Source of the DNA: Liolophura sinensis
Lineage: Eukaryota > Mollusca > Polyplacophora > Chitonida > Chitonidae
Reading direction: 5' to 3'
Assembly (NCBI RefSeq): GCF_032854445.1
Contig: NC_088302.1
Span: 22,207,788-22,271,787 of the forward strand
Length of the DNA stretch: 64,000 nucleotides
In this document: positions 21,879 to 36,872 of the stretch, piece by piece
Layout of the letters: the number at the start of each line of letters is the position of its first letter
How positions within the stretch are numbered: the first letter of the stretch is position 1
Made by a program: the position numbers and the translations under genes
Notes under the pieces: generated by a model
Seen by the model: the letters and a program-made list of their open reading frames with translations, nothing else
Database searches by the model: none
What the model was told of the DNA's origin: nothing

Positions 21879-24800
21879 CTGAAAATGAAGAAAAAACAGT
21901 TACAGGTCCAAATTTGTTGGAATTCTTGGTTGCCTCAGGCCTTACCAATGCGGTCGCTGTAAGTTCCAGTCCAGCACATGTTAGCTTTATCTCCATTTGT
22001 GTGTGGGAAGGTTTCCAGCAACATGCAACTGCAGATGGTCGTGGGTTTTCCCCCACCAAAATGCTGACAGCCATGAAACATTCTTGACCTTGAACCTACC
22101 TTGACCATTGAAGTACCACAAGGAGCTCATTAATCATTTGCTAGAGATCAAAAGTAACACGTTTTCAACCACTCTACTACTAAAAGTTTAACCAAGTTAT
22201 AAAGATGTTCAAAAACGATAGTGGAATAGTGAATAATTGAAATGGCGGTGTTACTGAACCTACCTGGAGTTCCTTTGTTAGGTCGCACGATAAGGAAGTC
22301 CCCGAGTTCGGCAAATACTGGTGACTCCATCAAAAAATGTTTGTTGGATCCGTCCGCCTTGTTTACGACAGTAATGCCTCTAATATAAAAAGCATGACAA
22401 AGGTCGTGCACAAGTTAAAGAATCAAAACAGTGTGCGTGAAGAAAAGCAAAACAAAGTCCATTCACAATTTGTAACAAGAGTGTACGGTGATGTATTCTA
22501 TCTTCGATCTACAAGAGATTCGTCTATGCGCTAGATAGAATCTATAGATTTTTCTAATTCTCGTGTGAGCCAGTCTAGAAGTAAAACGTTTAATTATACA
22601 TTTGTTTCATTGGAATTTATATACGCTGTGCTCTAAAATACTATACGACAGCAGTCAGGTCTGTGAGTGAAGTAAAACACCTCACTTCGCCTGGTGCTTG
22701 AGAATTATTCCAGAATCTGCTGGAGCTGAAATCCATCACAGAGGTGGCCTCACCCTCTGTTCCATGCGGTGTAATACAGCTTGTCTCCGTCGATGACGAG
22801 CGCCATGATGAAAGCATCAGGATCCTTCACAAGTACTTGTCTGTCAGCTCCAACGAGACTGCACCTCTCTATGACGCCTCGACCTCCGTCAGACCAAAAC
22901 AGAAAGTCCTCTGTATAAAACATATTCAGTAAAGCACGAGAGTTAAGGAAACCACTGACTGATGCAAAACTCAAGGTTAATAGATATATTTTTCGTGAGG
23001 AGCGAAGGGTAGTCTAGTGGTTGAAGTGCTTGTCAAGGACTTTCAACTGGGCTTTTTCCAACAGACAGATGTCTATTTTCGTTGAAGACCACTTCTCTTC
23101 CATTAGTGTTTTTGCAGGTTCAACAGTAACGTGCCAAAGCTCTTTACCCCCGTTACTACGCTTTCTTTAACGCTTTTTCCTCACCACCATCGTATAGGTG
23201 AAATATGCTTCACAATCATCCAACCAACCAATCATTATTTTCTGACAAGATAAGTGGGGTGGTCAAACCTGACTAAGGACATCTCGAGCGGACAAAAACA
23301 CAGGTACAACGCAGTTGTCTTGCTTCTTTACTTGGTGTGGAGGGTCTTTAACAACACTGTTAGGATAATATGATGGCCATGTCCCAATTAAATTTAAAAA
23401 GTGCCGACATTCAGTGACCAGATTAAGCTTCGGTCAACTGATCGTGAAATTGACTATGATGAATTAAGTGTGTTAGAATTTTCACCGGTGCTAAATGAAT
23501 AAAATGCTGGTGTTTTGCAATAAAAAACACACGCTTGTTGAACCATGTAAATTAGGTATTAACAAAAGAACAGATGAAGTGAAGCTGTCGAGCTCAGAAG
23601 AGAAATGGAGTCCACAGTCAAATCAAACTACAACCAACAAATGACCGTACCTTCGAAGTCGATGGCAATTCCATTTGGGGATTTAATCGCAGTTGTAATT
23701 ATCCTTTTTCGCTTACACCCATCCATATTAGCACGTCCCACGTGCGCACCAAAGCCAATATCCGTCCAGAACATTAACCTGTGAATATTAGGTATAATAT
23801 TAAAACCAACGGTCAACCTACCCTTTAAGTTGTAGTTGTTTAATGCGAATTAAAGGCTGCATTTCTCTATCGTGACATACTTACGATGGTGACAATCATT
23901 TTAAATCTCCTTTTCACTCAACACAGTAAAGAACATTACCTACTCAAAACAAGCTGCAAAAGAAGCGGTTTGCTGTATTGTTGTTTTCTATAACAGATGC
24001 CAGGTTTTCTACTATCATAATGCCGACTGCCGTCGTGTAAGTGAAATAGTCTTGAGTAAGGCGTAAAATACAAATCAAATAAATAAATAAATAAATAAAT
24101 AAACAAATCTTTGATAGGTCATTGTTTCTTTATAGCTCTGTTCCTAAAGGAAAGAGAAGGTCCACAAGCACTGCAGGTTAACAGCACGCAGTGAATGGTG
24201 TGTTTATAAGCACCTTACGATTTGGTACCGACTTAACTGTTTCGACGAGCAATGTTGAACAATGTTTACAAACAGGCAGAGGCAGGCATAGATGTTATAT
24301 ATGACAATTGAAGATATAACATTAGAATAGAGCAGGGAGTACCAACGAATCCAACCCAGCTTGAGTTTAACGCCTATGCGAATAATTGGGAGTTTTCTTC
24401 GACTGGGGAGACCTCACGAATCAATGTATAGCGGTATTTCAGTCAGAACAGCTAGAACTCCCATAATCATTTCCAAATATTTCACGCCTAGAGTATCGTT
24501 GCAAATACGTGACATATAGCTGAATGCTTTTCTTACTTCGTTTAGCCACTGACAATATAATTAAAGACGTACAGCATAGAGAGTAACATAAGAGGAGCGA
24601 CGACACTTTGGTAACCGGTGAAATATGGCCTCTTGTTAATTTACCACAGTCACGGCTTTATTCTGTTCATTCAAATGCATATATAGCAGCAACTTACACG
24701 CCCCCTTCCCCCGCCCCCAGCACCATGGCTTAAACAGAGTTAGGAAAAATAGTAATCCACTGAAATCATAATAAATACCTACCCCTTGGAGCTGTAGAGT

Positions 24801-27800
24801 GCCACCGCCCGAGCCCTACTAAGATTATTAACTAAAGTCTTCTTCGACTTGCCGTCAGGAGTAACGACAGCAATATAACTGGAACCAATCCCCGTGCCAG
24901 GACGGTTGGCAGAGAAGTAAATGTTCCCAGTCGCATCGTCCACCGCCAATCGGCTAGCCACTTTATCTCCTTCAAGGGACACAATCATGAACATAATGAC
25001 AAATACACTAAGTACCATCACATCAGGCTGTCTAAGCTATACATTGTGTCAGATCAAGTCTTGGATATATCTAATTGGATAGATAAACACGGCAAATGCA
25101 GACAATTTCAAATTATTTAATACGTATATAATTTTACGCACATATCTTAATTATGAATGTCAATAAATTCATTATTTTACAGCAGGAGGGGTTTCAAAGA
25201 AAAACAAAAGAACTTAAATGAATGGCTTGACTTACTGGTCACTTTTAAAAAAAAACGTGTGGCATATTATGACACCGAGTGTTATTTATATGTTACTGTT
25301 ATTTATATGTAATTTGCTACCCGAACTGTCATGTCGCACATGTCTGTGGATGACCAAACTGTCACATACTGAACGATCAAAACTTCCTAATTTTTTAACC
25401 AGGTCACGGATTCAAAGCATTCTGTCAGTACTTTGCTGTCAGACTAAACATGGCAGAAATCAACACTAAAGAAGAAGGTGAGCTCTACACACACCTAGGG
25501 TGAAAACTGTTTTCATGTTGCTTCCGGTTAGATCACTGGAGCGAATTTCTCTTTGTACGAAGTCCGACCAGTAAACCATACTGTGGTCGGGATTCACGGA
25601 CACAGTTTCACTGTTTCCCATAGGCTTAAAAGTCCCGCTCACATTCCCAGTGTTCATGTCAACTTGATAAAAACGCCCAGCAATGAGGTCTGCCATGAGA
25701 AAGTGGTCTACTGACAGAAATTCTGAAAACAACAACATTTTTATGGCCAAATCAATGCCCATTACCCCACCATCTGGATCCGTTTTATTTCCGAATCTCC
25801 CTACATGGTTACTATCATGTAACATGAAATATATATGTGTCAGTTCAGGGTGAGCTGACTTCAAACCAATCAGTGCGGTGGATTTTAAACACACATTCGA
25901 TCGGCGTTACAAAGATGACTCATATTAAAAAATGAATTGCAATAGTTCAAACAGAATATGCACATCGTTCCTGTTAATTTAGTCAAAAATGAGTAAAATG
26001 TAATTTGACTGTAAAAGGAAATTAACACTTCGATAAAATCGATCAACATTACAAAGATGTTTCAGCCTAAACAATATATCAAACAGAAAATGCCTATCGC
26101 CCCAATTAATCCTTTAATTGAAATCAGTAGGTTTTGTCCGTTACAGTATTTATACCTGTGCTGCACGTCTGTCCATCCGTCTGTAGCTTAAAACCCAGCT
26201 CACACCTACACTCCCTGGTGGCGCCCCCTGTTGGTACACAGTAGTGATCGCATCCGCCATTTTCAAAACACACGCCTGCGTGGAGAAAAGACGGAGCATG
26301 ACTAAAACCACATATAAACAAAGAAAAATGACGACGGCATACTTATTACTTATTATTAGACGAGACTTATAAAAATTAATCTACAAAAATTGTACTGAGC
26401 CGCACCTGGATTGAGTTATATTATGACGACACCAGACCTATGGGAACCAAACATGAACACACTCTTTCATGGCTTGAGATTTCGGTTCAATCTAAAGTTA
26501 AGACATTAAAATAAGCAACTACCCTGATACTGTCTCGTAAGGCACACAGAAAGATGGTTAAAATGAAATACTATTGAGCTGTACATGCAAAATAGGTCAC
26601 ATCAAATGATGTGTATGTCTCGCATTCGCTAAACATCACTTCTTGAGTAGACAATTTCTAATATCCTATCTCACGTCATGTGCCATTCATTACAGTGAAA
26701 ATAAAATTGTATTTAGAAAGATATGAAAGTCTAACCTCTTACTGACGATTGTTACTTCCGCATACAACAATAGTTAAAGAAGCTACCTTTTATTTTATAA
26801 ACAAACATGCATGCATTCCGGGCATGAGAGACCCGACAAGGCGACTGTAGTGTTTTTATATGGGCATCGAATATTACTTGTGAGTGTGAGGTTTCTCTGG
26901 TTTAACCGGGTATCGTTAAAGATCATGTTTTTCGAAATATTAGGTGACCGTGTATTTACCAGTGAGAATCAATAATAATTAATATAAATGATGTAATAAA
27001 GTTGCACCCCACACTTGCGTACCTCTCGTTTGTTGTCGGACATAATTGTCTAAAATGTCCAGGTCCACCAGTGGTTGAGAGGCAAAAGTTGAGCGTGTTC
27101 TATGAACTTTGTGATAAAGGTTCCCTGAGTCGATGTACGCAGACGGTCCATACGATGTCCAAAACACCAGCTCCTGCAGCAAAACAATTCAAAACACATA
27201 ACGCTCTGTAATATTTTGCCAGTCTTGTATATAACATATACTGGAATACGCCTACGTTTAGATGATATCAGCCCATAACCTCTGTCGGTACTGAATTTAA
27301 AAGCCCTCTGATAACGCAACCAATTCTTCTGCTACACACAAATTAACATATAACCCTCGAGAAAAATGTAACAAGACTATTAATATCTAAGGGAAAAAAT
27401 ATTTCCCATAGAAAATAAGTCGCTCCAAGCGGTAAACTGTTTATTACTTTTTTTTAAGAAAGCGTCACTGTTGTCATATACTGTCATATCCTGGTGGTAA
27501 ACGAGAGAGGCACGTAACAACGAGCCTTTATACAGCCTGGAACAGGCGGGAAATGTCATGTGATGACGTTTATTACCTTGTGCACCACCAGGCCTCTGTT
27601 GTTGTGGTTGAGATCTGTTGTAATGACTGTTTTGCCACCAGTCCCGTTTGTATACACACTGTTCACTTTATTTCTGTCAGTCCAGAATAACCTTTCAATA
27701 AAAAGGACATCAACACAAATTTTTAGTCCCGTTAAAAACGACGTTAAACTTTAACAGTTTCGATGTCGTCGGGCATATGCCATTGTATATCAGGTCCATA

Positions 27801-30800
27801 AATACATTACGTGGAAGTGCATAACTTTTACACGGAACTGGATCATTTTGAATATTGACTGGGCAAGTTAATAATAGCCACATATAAAAAAAACGATACA
27901 CCCACGATTCGGAAGATCGAATTTGTAGGTGGCAAACAAAATACTGCCGTATTTTTACGAAAGATTTTACGAGAATTAGTTTTAAGATTCCTTTGCGTAT
28001 CTTCTGATCATGGAGGTATATATAGCAACTCGCCCAGCGAGCCAGCCAGACATATCTCTTGTGGGAACGGTGACCGTTCTCGTCCCCCCAAGTGGTGCCC
28101 CGCGGGACGAGGGGACGTGGACGGCAAAGTTCTCAGCCCTCGACCATGTGATGTAGGCCTACGTGTTATAAAGCAATAGTAGTAATCTGGAGGACAGAAA
28201 ATGACATGTGTGTGTTATCACTGGTTCAGCTAAAAGCGTTGTTTCCAACCCAGTGCATGAAGAATCTGGTTTCATATAATTGTATAAACAATGCCAGACA
28301 CATCGACTGCTATTCATTCAAAATCATATCAATGATGCATCAAGCAATGTATATGAAAATAAAGTGCCACAATACACCAAGATATCAGCGTAACCCGCAC
28401 CAAATCAGAACAACAACCGCTGGCAAACCTATAAAAAAGAACAGCCAATTTTATCCCACCATAATGCCGACCGTCGTATAAGTGAAATATTCTTGAGTAC
28501 GGCGTAAAACAATAATGAAATAAATAAATAAATAACAAACCAATAAGACAACCTAACACATCAGGACGGTCACTGATCTACAGCTATGGTACATCTCTGT
28601 GAGTACATACATGCGTGCATTTTTCACCTGAGGTTTGTGGTTAATATTTCACTGCCGAGGAACTTTAGTACAGAGGTTACTGAACTACGTGTGCTTTGAT
28701 ATAATGGCAGCCCCTTCTCAGCACTGATTTTCCTCTTCATTGATAAATGAATGCATGCTTAGGGTTTTACCGCGTATTTTACAATTTTCCAGTAATATGA
28801 CGAATACTTCGTGTGATGTTTTTTCCTGTATCTTTCTATATCATCCCATATCTATGTACTATCTATCCATCCATGTCTACGTGTCCACGTGATATCGTTC
28901 CATCTGCACAGGTCTACAATGTATGTTAAAAATGAGACAAACCCAGAATCATAATGTTTACAAGTAAATGGCAAGGGTATTTTTCTCGGTATTTGCACGT
29001 ATCCAACAATAGCCATGGGTTACCATTTTTCTAAAATGAAATCAAATAGAATCTATACGTCGAACAGACATTCGCATACCAGCCGTCAACCAATAAGGTC
29101 AACAATCGCAAGGCCAACTAACAACAACGACGTATAACATAAACCATCAAAGAACTAAGATCGTATATAAAGTACGAAAATAGGAGGGAATAGTGCAAGA
29201 GAAGCAATCAACAGTTTCCAATGATGGTCGAAAGAGTCAAGGTGTGTTCTAGTCGACTGAGTGAAATCAGTATTCAAATCGAAATGTCCTCATCCGGCTT
29301 ACTTTGATTTACTATTTGACTGATGTTATATGTACTCAGGTACTCAGGTTATTGTCAGACCTTCCCACGTACGACCATCACCTTGAATTGAAAGCAACTT
29401 TTAAACGGACATGGGATAGTAGTCTATCACAGATAGACTACAGAAAGCACCTCAATCATGTTCTTACACCGGTCACAGGCACTCAAGAACTTACTTTTGT
29501 TTGACTGGATCACAATGAATACCTGCAGTGTTGATACCGGAGGTTACCAGAGTCTTCACCGAGTCTGAGTCATTATAAAAGGCACTTTTGATATCTCCGG
29601 TTGTCCGGTTGATCCAGAAGATTTGTCTGTGGACCACACAAAATACAACTTTATGGCTTAATTTTTCAGCCATATGATGGCGAAAGATTGAATGATTTAA
29701 GACTGTTTTGGACACATGACATCCTCAGGTGTGACAGAAATGTCGTCTAAAGTTCCATAAATTCCATAAAGATGAAGTCCGTTATATAGAAAAGAACGAC
29801 TGACCTTGTGAATGGGTCAAGGGTAAGAGGTCCCAATGTATTATGTAATGAGAGAACCACCGTTACCGGACCACCAGCACCAACTGCGTAAGACTTGATT
29901 TGATTTGCGCCAGAGTCCGTCCAGTAGATTGTGTCAGTGAGCCAATCATAACTCAGACCTGGGGCGGCGAAAAAAATATTTATCTAAACAAAATCTGTTA
30001 ATGTTAAGAGAAAGTCTGATGTATGAGTGATGCAAGAATGTATTCTGTTACTGCAGCATATGATTTTGGTTACTACAGCACACAAATTGTATTAATTCAA
30101 TGCAAAGATTGTATTAGATCAACAGGATATTAAGTTGAATGTGACACCGAATTTTGATATAATAATATAGCACAATCCACCTTCACTTAGGCAACTGACT
30201 TGCTGTTCAAATTAACACATTATTTTTTTCAGCGTAAATAATAAAAACATAAGTAAGCTTGATGAAGGAAAGGAAGGGCCATTAAAGAAGAACGCGTGCA
30301 TTCGAGGTAAAGTTTACCTTCAACGGTTCCAGCTGAAGTGACTATCACCTTGGATTCTCCACTGTTGAGGTCTACGCTGGAGATTTGCTGTTTGGCCTTG
30401 TCTGCATAGAAAATCCTCCGGTGTTCAGAGTCTGCCGAAACAGCAGTAATGTCTGAACCATTAAAAACCGGACATATAGGCCTAATCGTGACGTCCACAA
30501 GTGTTGCGGTCATGTTCGCTAGACACACGTGCGTTTTGTTCGCGAAGGCGATCAGCCGTGGGGAATACACAGTGGAGCCTGGAACGACACCATTGTAAAA
30601 TCATATCCGGTTACTGTACCGTACATTTCACGCATTTCTAGATGATAGCAAAGCCACAGGTATTTTGAATCAAAATTAGGAGGCGCACGATACATTAGCA
30701 TGTATCTCTGATTCGCTCATAAAAACCCGTATCTCACCCGCCCCTTTTTAAACCGCTGGTCATTATTCACTAACTCACTCTCCTTCAGTCACCCACCCGT

Positions 30801-33800
30801 ACCAAAACACGCTTTCGCTCGCTTACTCCCTCTGTCCCATCTATACTCTCAACCCAGTTTTACCCTTATAGATGCTGTCATGTATCCTCTCAACTCAGGT
30901 TTATCTATTACACATTCTCCCACTCATGCTTTCAGACCTGGTTTACCTATTACAACATTCTGCCATAGATCCTCTCAGCACTGGTTTACCTATTACACAT
31001 TCTCCCACTCATCCTCTCATCACTGGTTAACCTATTGCACTTTTTGTCATGCTTCCTCTCACCCCTGGTTTACCTATTACACATTCTCCCACTCATCCTC
31101 TCATCCCTGGTTAACCTATTACACTTTTTGTCATGCTTCCTCTCACCCCCTGGTTACACATTCTGCCACTCACCCTCTCACCCCTGGTTAACCTATTACA
31201 CTTTTTGTCATGCTTCCTCTCACCCCTGGTTACACATTCTGCCACTCACCCTCTCACCCCTGGTTAACCTATTACACTTTGTGTCATGCTTCCTCTCATC
31301 CCTGGTTTACCTATTACACATTCTGCCACTCACCCTCTCACCCCTGGTTAACCTATTACACTTTTTGTCATGTATCCTCTCAGCCCTCGTTTACCTATTA
31401 CACATTCTCCCACTCATCCTCTCAGACCTGGTTTACCTATTACACATTCTCCCACTCATCCTCTCAGACCTGGTTTACCTATTACACATTCTCCCACTCA
31501 TCGTCTTAGCTTTGCTTTACCTTTTACAAACTTTGTCATGCACTCTCTCAAGCCTGGTTTACCTATTACACATTCTGCCACTCACCCTCCCACCTCTGCT
31601 TTACCTATCACACATTCTGCCACTCACCCTCTCAATTCTGGTTTCCCCTTGACACATTCTGCCACTCACCCTCTCACCCCTGCTTTACCTGTTACATATT
31701 CTCTCATGTATCCTCTCAACCCTAGTTTACCACATTCTGCCGTGAATTATCTCAGAGCTGGTTTACCTAATACACACCCTCCCACAAATCTTCCAAGCAC
31801 GGTTTACCTTTTCCAGACTTTGTAATTCGCCCTGTCAACCCCCGTTTATCTCTTACACATTATCCCACTCATCCTATTAACCCTGGAGTACCTATTACAC
31901 ATTCTGCCACTCACCCTCTCACCCCAGGTATACACAATTCTGTCATGTATCCTCATAATCCTGGTTTATCTATTACACATGCTGTCATGCATTCTTTCAG
32001 TTATGGTTTACCAATTACACATTCTGCCACTCACCCTCTCACCCCAGGTATACACAATTCTGTCATGCATCCTCATAACCCTGGTTTATCTATTACACAT
32101 GCTGTCATGCATCCTTTCAGTTATGGTTTACCTATTACACATTCTGCCACTCACCCTCTCCCCCCTGGTTTACACAATTCTGTCATGTATCCTCTTTACC
32201 CTGGTTTATCTATTACACATGCTGTCATGCATCCCTTCAGTTCTGGTTTACCTATTACACATTCTGCCACTCACCTTCTCACCCCTGGTTTACACAATTC
32301 TGTCATGCATCCTCTTAACCCTGGTTTATCTATTACACATGTTGTCATGCATCCTTTCAGTTCCAGTTTACCTATTACACACTCTGCCATGTATCCTGTC
32401 AAATCTCGTTTATCTATTACACATTATCCCACTCATCCTCTTAAACCTGGGGTACCTATTACACATTCTGTCACTCACCCTCTCACCCATGGTTTACCTA
32501 TTACACAATCCTGTCATGTATCCTCTTAACCCTGATTACATATGCTGTCAAGTATCCTCTAAGCCCTGGTTTACCTATTACACATTCTCCTACTCACCCA
32601 GGAGCCTCTCACCAATGCGGTTGCTGTGAGTTCAAGTCCAGCTCATGCTGGCTTCCTCTCCGGCCGTACGTGGGAAGGTCTGTCAGTAACCTGCGGATGG
32701 TCGTGGGTTTCCCTCTGGCTCTGCCCGGTTTCCTCCCACCATCATTCTGGATGCCGTCGTATAAGTGAAATATTCTTGAATACGGCATAAATCACCAATC
32801 AAAAAAGATCAAGTTAATAAATACCACTCATCCTCTTAACCCTGGTTTACCTATTACACATTCTGCCACTCACCCCTTCAGCCCTGGTTTATCTATCACA
32901 CATTCTGTTATGTATCTTCTCAGCCCTGGTTTACCTATTACACATTCTGCCATGCATTCTCTCACCCCCGGTTTACCTATTACACATTCTGTTATGTATA
33001 CTCTCACCCCTGGTTTACCTATTACACATTCTCCCACTCACCTTCTCACTCCTGATTTATCTATTACACGTTCTGCCATGCATCCTCTCAACCCTTAAAT
33101 ACCTATTAAACATTCTTTCATGTATCCTCTCACCCCTGGTTTGCAAGTTCCTATTGTACATTCTGCCTCTCACCCTATCACCTCTTGTTTACTTATTACA
33201 CGTTCTCCCACTTACCCTCTCACTCCTGGTTTACCTATTGCACATTTTGTCATGTACCTCTCAAACCAGGAATACCTATTACACATTATCATCACTACAG
33301 CTGCCTTGTTTTCATAATACTACTCTGTCTGGCCTGTATTACCTATTTCACATTCTGTCATTACCCTGTTTTTCATATTCCTGTTTTATATTACATATCC
33401 TGTCAGTTGCCCTCTCGTGTGTTAAATAATTATTACACATTTTTAGCCTCTCTTTCAGCCCACTGCTCAACTTACTCCGTCGTTTAGCCTTAACTCACTT
33501 AAGACCACTCACCTGCACAAGATCGACCATCTGCAGACAAGGTAAATCCATCTTGGCACAGACACTTAGCGGAGGTGGGGTTATCTTTTACACAGAAGTG
33601 TTCACAGTCTAACTCTCTGCAAAGATCTGAGCAAAATGAAAACACTATTTCAATAACAAATTGGGCCTATGACGTTCTAAAAAGCATTGACTGTGGGAAA
33701 GATGTTGGTGGAGGAAATGTGGCTGGGAAAAATGCTTGATGCCTGGGTTAAGCTTCACGAACGACAAGGGGCAAAAGAGCGATCAAGAAACGTAGACAAA

Positions 33801-36800
33801 TCGATGAGGCAAAGGACTGATGCCAGTGGTTCATTCTTATTTCCCTGAACTAAATAGATCTTAGCAATAAATAGAGCTATCAGGACAATTTAATTTATTG
33901 ACCACATTTTGGGTAAACATAGTAGAATAGTTTGTAGACATTTACAGCTAGTGGGTACGAAATGTCGCGGATACATGATAAATATCAGTATGTTTTGTTC
34001 TCGGCCATTTTTATGTAATAGTCCCATTTACAAACTCCAACAATAAAAACTAATAATCAGCCCAAAGAGTTTTATGCAACACAGCTTCTGGAAGGGTGTG
34101 AGAATAATGACTAAAGGTATGGGGTTAGAAGTAGTCTTAAATCACTTAATTCAAAATTCATAACATGTTAAGACAGACAGTTTATGATGCGAACACTTGG
34201 GCAATAAATTCAGAATTGGAACGTTTTAATCTGCAACTAGCAGCTTTATGACAGAATGCATTTGTCTATATGGTTGTTGTTTGGCAATCTCTCCCTCTCA
34301 TGTGCATGGATCTCTTCCCCTGAATCAACAGAAGCACTCATATTCTGTGTGAAACGGATTTTGTATGTCTTTAAAAACACCCTTTGCGTATATGTTAATG
34401 ATGTTCATTATCATAACATGACACAGTATATCTGCACACAATTATTGACCCCTCCTCATCATATCACTGAAAATTGTTAAGCACGACGTAGAAAAAACCG
34501 TAGATACACGCATACATACACGCATGCAAAACATCTCAAGAAGACAACAAAACTGACTGCCTCACCGGACAAAGAAAATGCCAATAATCTCAGTGTTATC
34601 CTCCTATTGTTTTGATGTGTCTGTTTAGAAGCTGTACTGTTTTTGTAAAGGTCACATGAAAGGTTGTGGCGCAAAAAGTTCAAATTCAGTTTAAACACCT
34701 ACATGTATGTATATAAAGGTGTTTTATCCTTTCATGATTATTCATAAGTAAAACCTTTCATAGACAGCGCTAGATAGAGGCAATGGAGTATGGTCTGAGC
34801 CAACAATCTGACATTCATTTAAAGATATATTCACGGGTGCAAGGGGCATACTTCTTTACACATAAACTATTGTCCTTTTGAAGTTTCTTCATAGGAAACA
34901 GAATAGCGGCATTAAACTCATATAGTTATAAAGACTATACAAACATGAAACTAATATCTCGACTGATTTTCTTTGTCCACTATAAAAATAATTAAAATAA
35001 TAAAAATGGAAAAAAAGTATACTAAAGAAACTAAAGGTATCTTTGAACTGCTGCCTTCTGTATCTTCAAGTGCCGAGACGTATCTAGAGGATTAGTATTT
35101 TTACTATAATTTCTGAGAAATATATAACCACTTTTAATTACCATAATGTAAAACAGCTTGTTAAGAAAGCAAATATTATCTCAAACTGGTTACATACAAT
35201 GAAACATTTGAAAGTTTTAAAATATTCATCGAATTCATACATTCGATGCACATTTAATGTGTTGGTGATACATGTTTTATTATGCATATACAAGTCGGCT
35301 TGTGTGGTAGATTCTTGCGTGATGCTTGAGTCGCTTTCAACAGTACTCCCATCTGGCTGTTGTAGCTTGCTGGCGCTATATCGGGCATAGAATTCAGAGA
35401 TTATTCAGAGGGGCGATTTGGCTAGGTGAGATGAAATGGACCCATGGCGCAATAGGAGAATGGACCAATAGAGCAATGGGGCTCTTTGGATAGGAGCGAT
35501 ACGAGGTGGCTATGAAGCAATAGGGCGATCAAGCATTTCTTTTAGGATATAATAGTATTCAACTATTCGAAAAGCCAGGTCTCTTTCCGACCATTATATT
35601 ATACTAACCAAAAAAGCACCAATTAAATCAAAAATGATGTACCGTTCGCGGTGGCCTAATCTGCCATTACAGTGTTGCTATAAGGAAGAACATTTAACAC
35701 TAACTTTTCAGGGCAGGTTGGTTTTCCTCGGCGTACACTGCTATACTTCTCGGACTTCCGTCATCACTGTCGATCCTCTTAACAATGGCACCGGAAGTTG
35801 AATTTAACATCAACACTTCGTCATATGTCTGGTCAGTCACGAACAGGAAATTCTGTTCAGAAATAAAGAAATCATACGATTAATACGAAAGCTATATGTA
35901 CCGTACTCCAAAAGCGTTCCACACGGGCTGTGTAAGACGCTAGTGGGAAAACTATCAGACAACAGTTATCAAGTAATTATTACCGAGTGCGGGAATATGA
36001 AAATAATTTTAAAATTTACATACCTAAACCAAAACAAACAGTCTACCAATCAACAATTCAAGAAATGCATAATAAGCATAGGTGATAAATCTACGAACGT
36101 TAAACTGTAGTCAGCGAGATCTAGATGCAAGTTTGAGATTCCAGTCTTCGAGGTATTTTAATTGATCAATTCAGTGCGATAATAATAATAATAATGCTAT
36201 TGATAAAATTATTGATCACATCCAACCTTGTAATGCGCGATGCCAAAGAATTCCACTGAGTTCATTTTCCGAAGAACATTGCGGTCTTGGCCATCACTGT
36301 TGCAATATTCCACAGTTTCCTTCACCCTATCCACCCAGTAGATCCTTCCCGTGGCAATGTCAATGGTCAAGGCCCGGGGCTCGTACAGACCGTCCAGCAC
36401 TATGACCTGCGGAGATGCTCCTCCCAGACTGGCACGCTTTATCAGTGAAGTGCCACCAACCTCCGTCCAAAATAAAAACCTGCAAAAAATAATGTGATGA
36501 AAGTTCAGCTGAGAAAGGTTTAACATGTTCAAACAGTAAAAGAGCTTAACGTTTTGTATTTGCACGGAAAAATCCTCTTAGCTGAGTCGGGGGCCTCCGT
36601 GGCTCAGTCGGTTAGCGCGCTAGCGCAGCGTAATGACCCAGGAGCCTCTCACCAATGTGGTCGCTGTGAGTTCAAGTCCAGCTCATGCTGGCTTCCTCTC
36701 CGGCCGTAAGTGGGAAGGTCTTCCAGCAACCTGCGGATGGTCGTGGGTTTCCCCCGGGCTGTGCCCGGTTTCCACCCACCATAATGCTGGCCGCCGTCGT

Positions 36801-36840
36801 ATAAGTGAAATATTCTTGAGTACGGCGTAAAACACCAATC

Positions 36841-36872
<32 letters not shown>

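Larger units (their letters stand above)
23233..24782. other. Introns 13-14: SINE tail and spacer
   Basis: Contains exon 14 (listed) and a SINE-A tail at 24,001-24,111. The remainder is AT-rich with no other structure seen. Confidence 0.5.
24970..27022. other. Introns 10-12: no further features
   Basis: Apart from exons 11 and 12 nothing was recognised. The open frame running upstream of exon 12 (to 25,894) is intronic by phase and acceptor evidence. Confidence 0.5.

Noticed and set aside
25723-25894. Upstream extension of the exon 12 frame
   Set aside because: The acceptor TTGTTTTCAG at 25,723 and the phase from exon 11 place the exon start at 25,722; the extension has no blade motif.
30880-33487. 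Several long plus-strand frames (up to 216 codons)
   Set aside because: They are all inside the 42-bp array in an intron; the 14-residue rhythm and openness in every frame follow from a period divisible by three.
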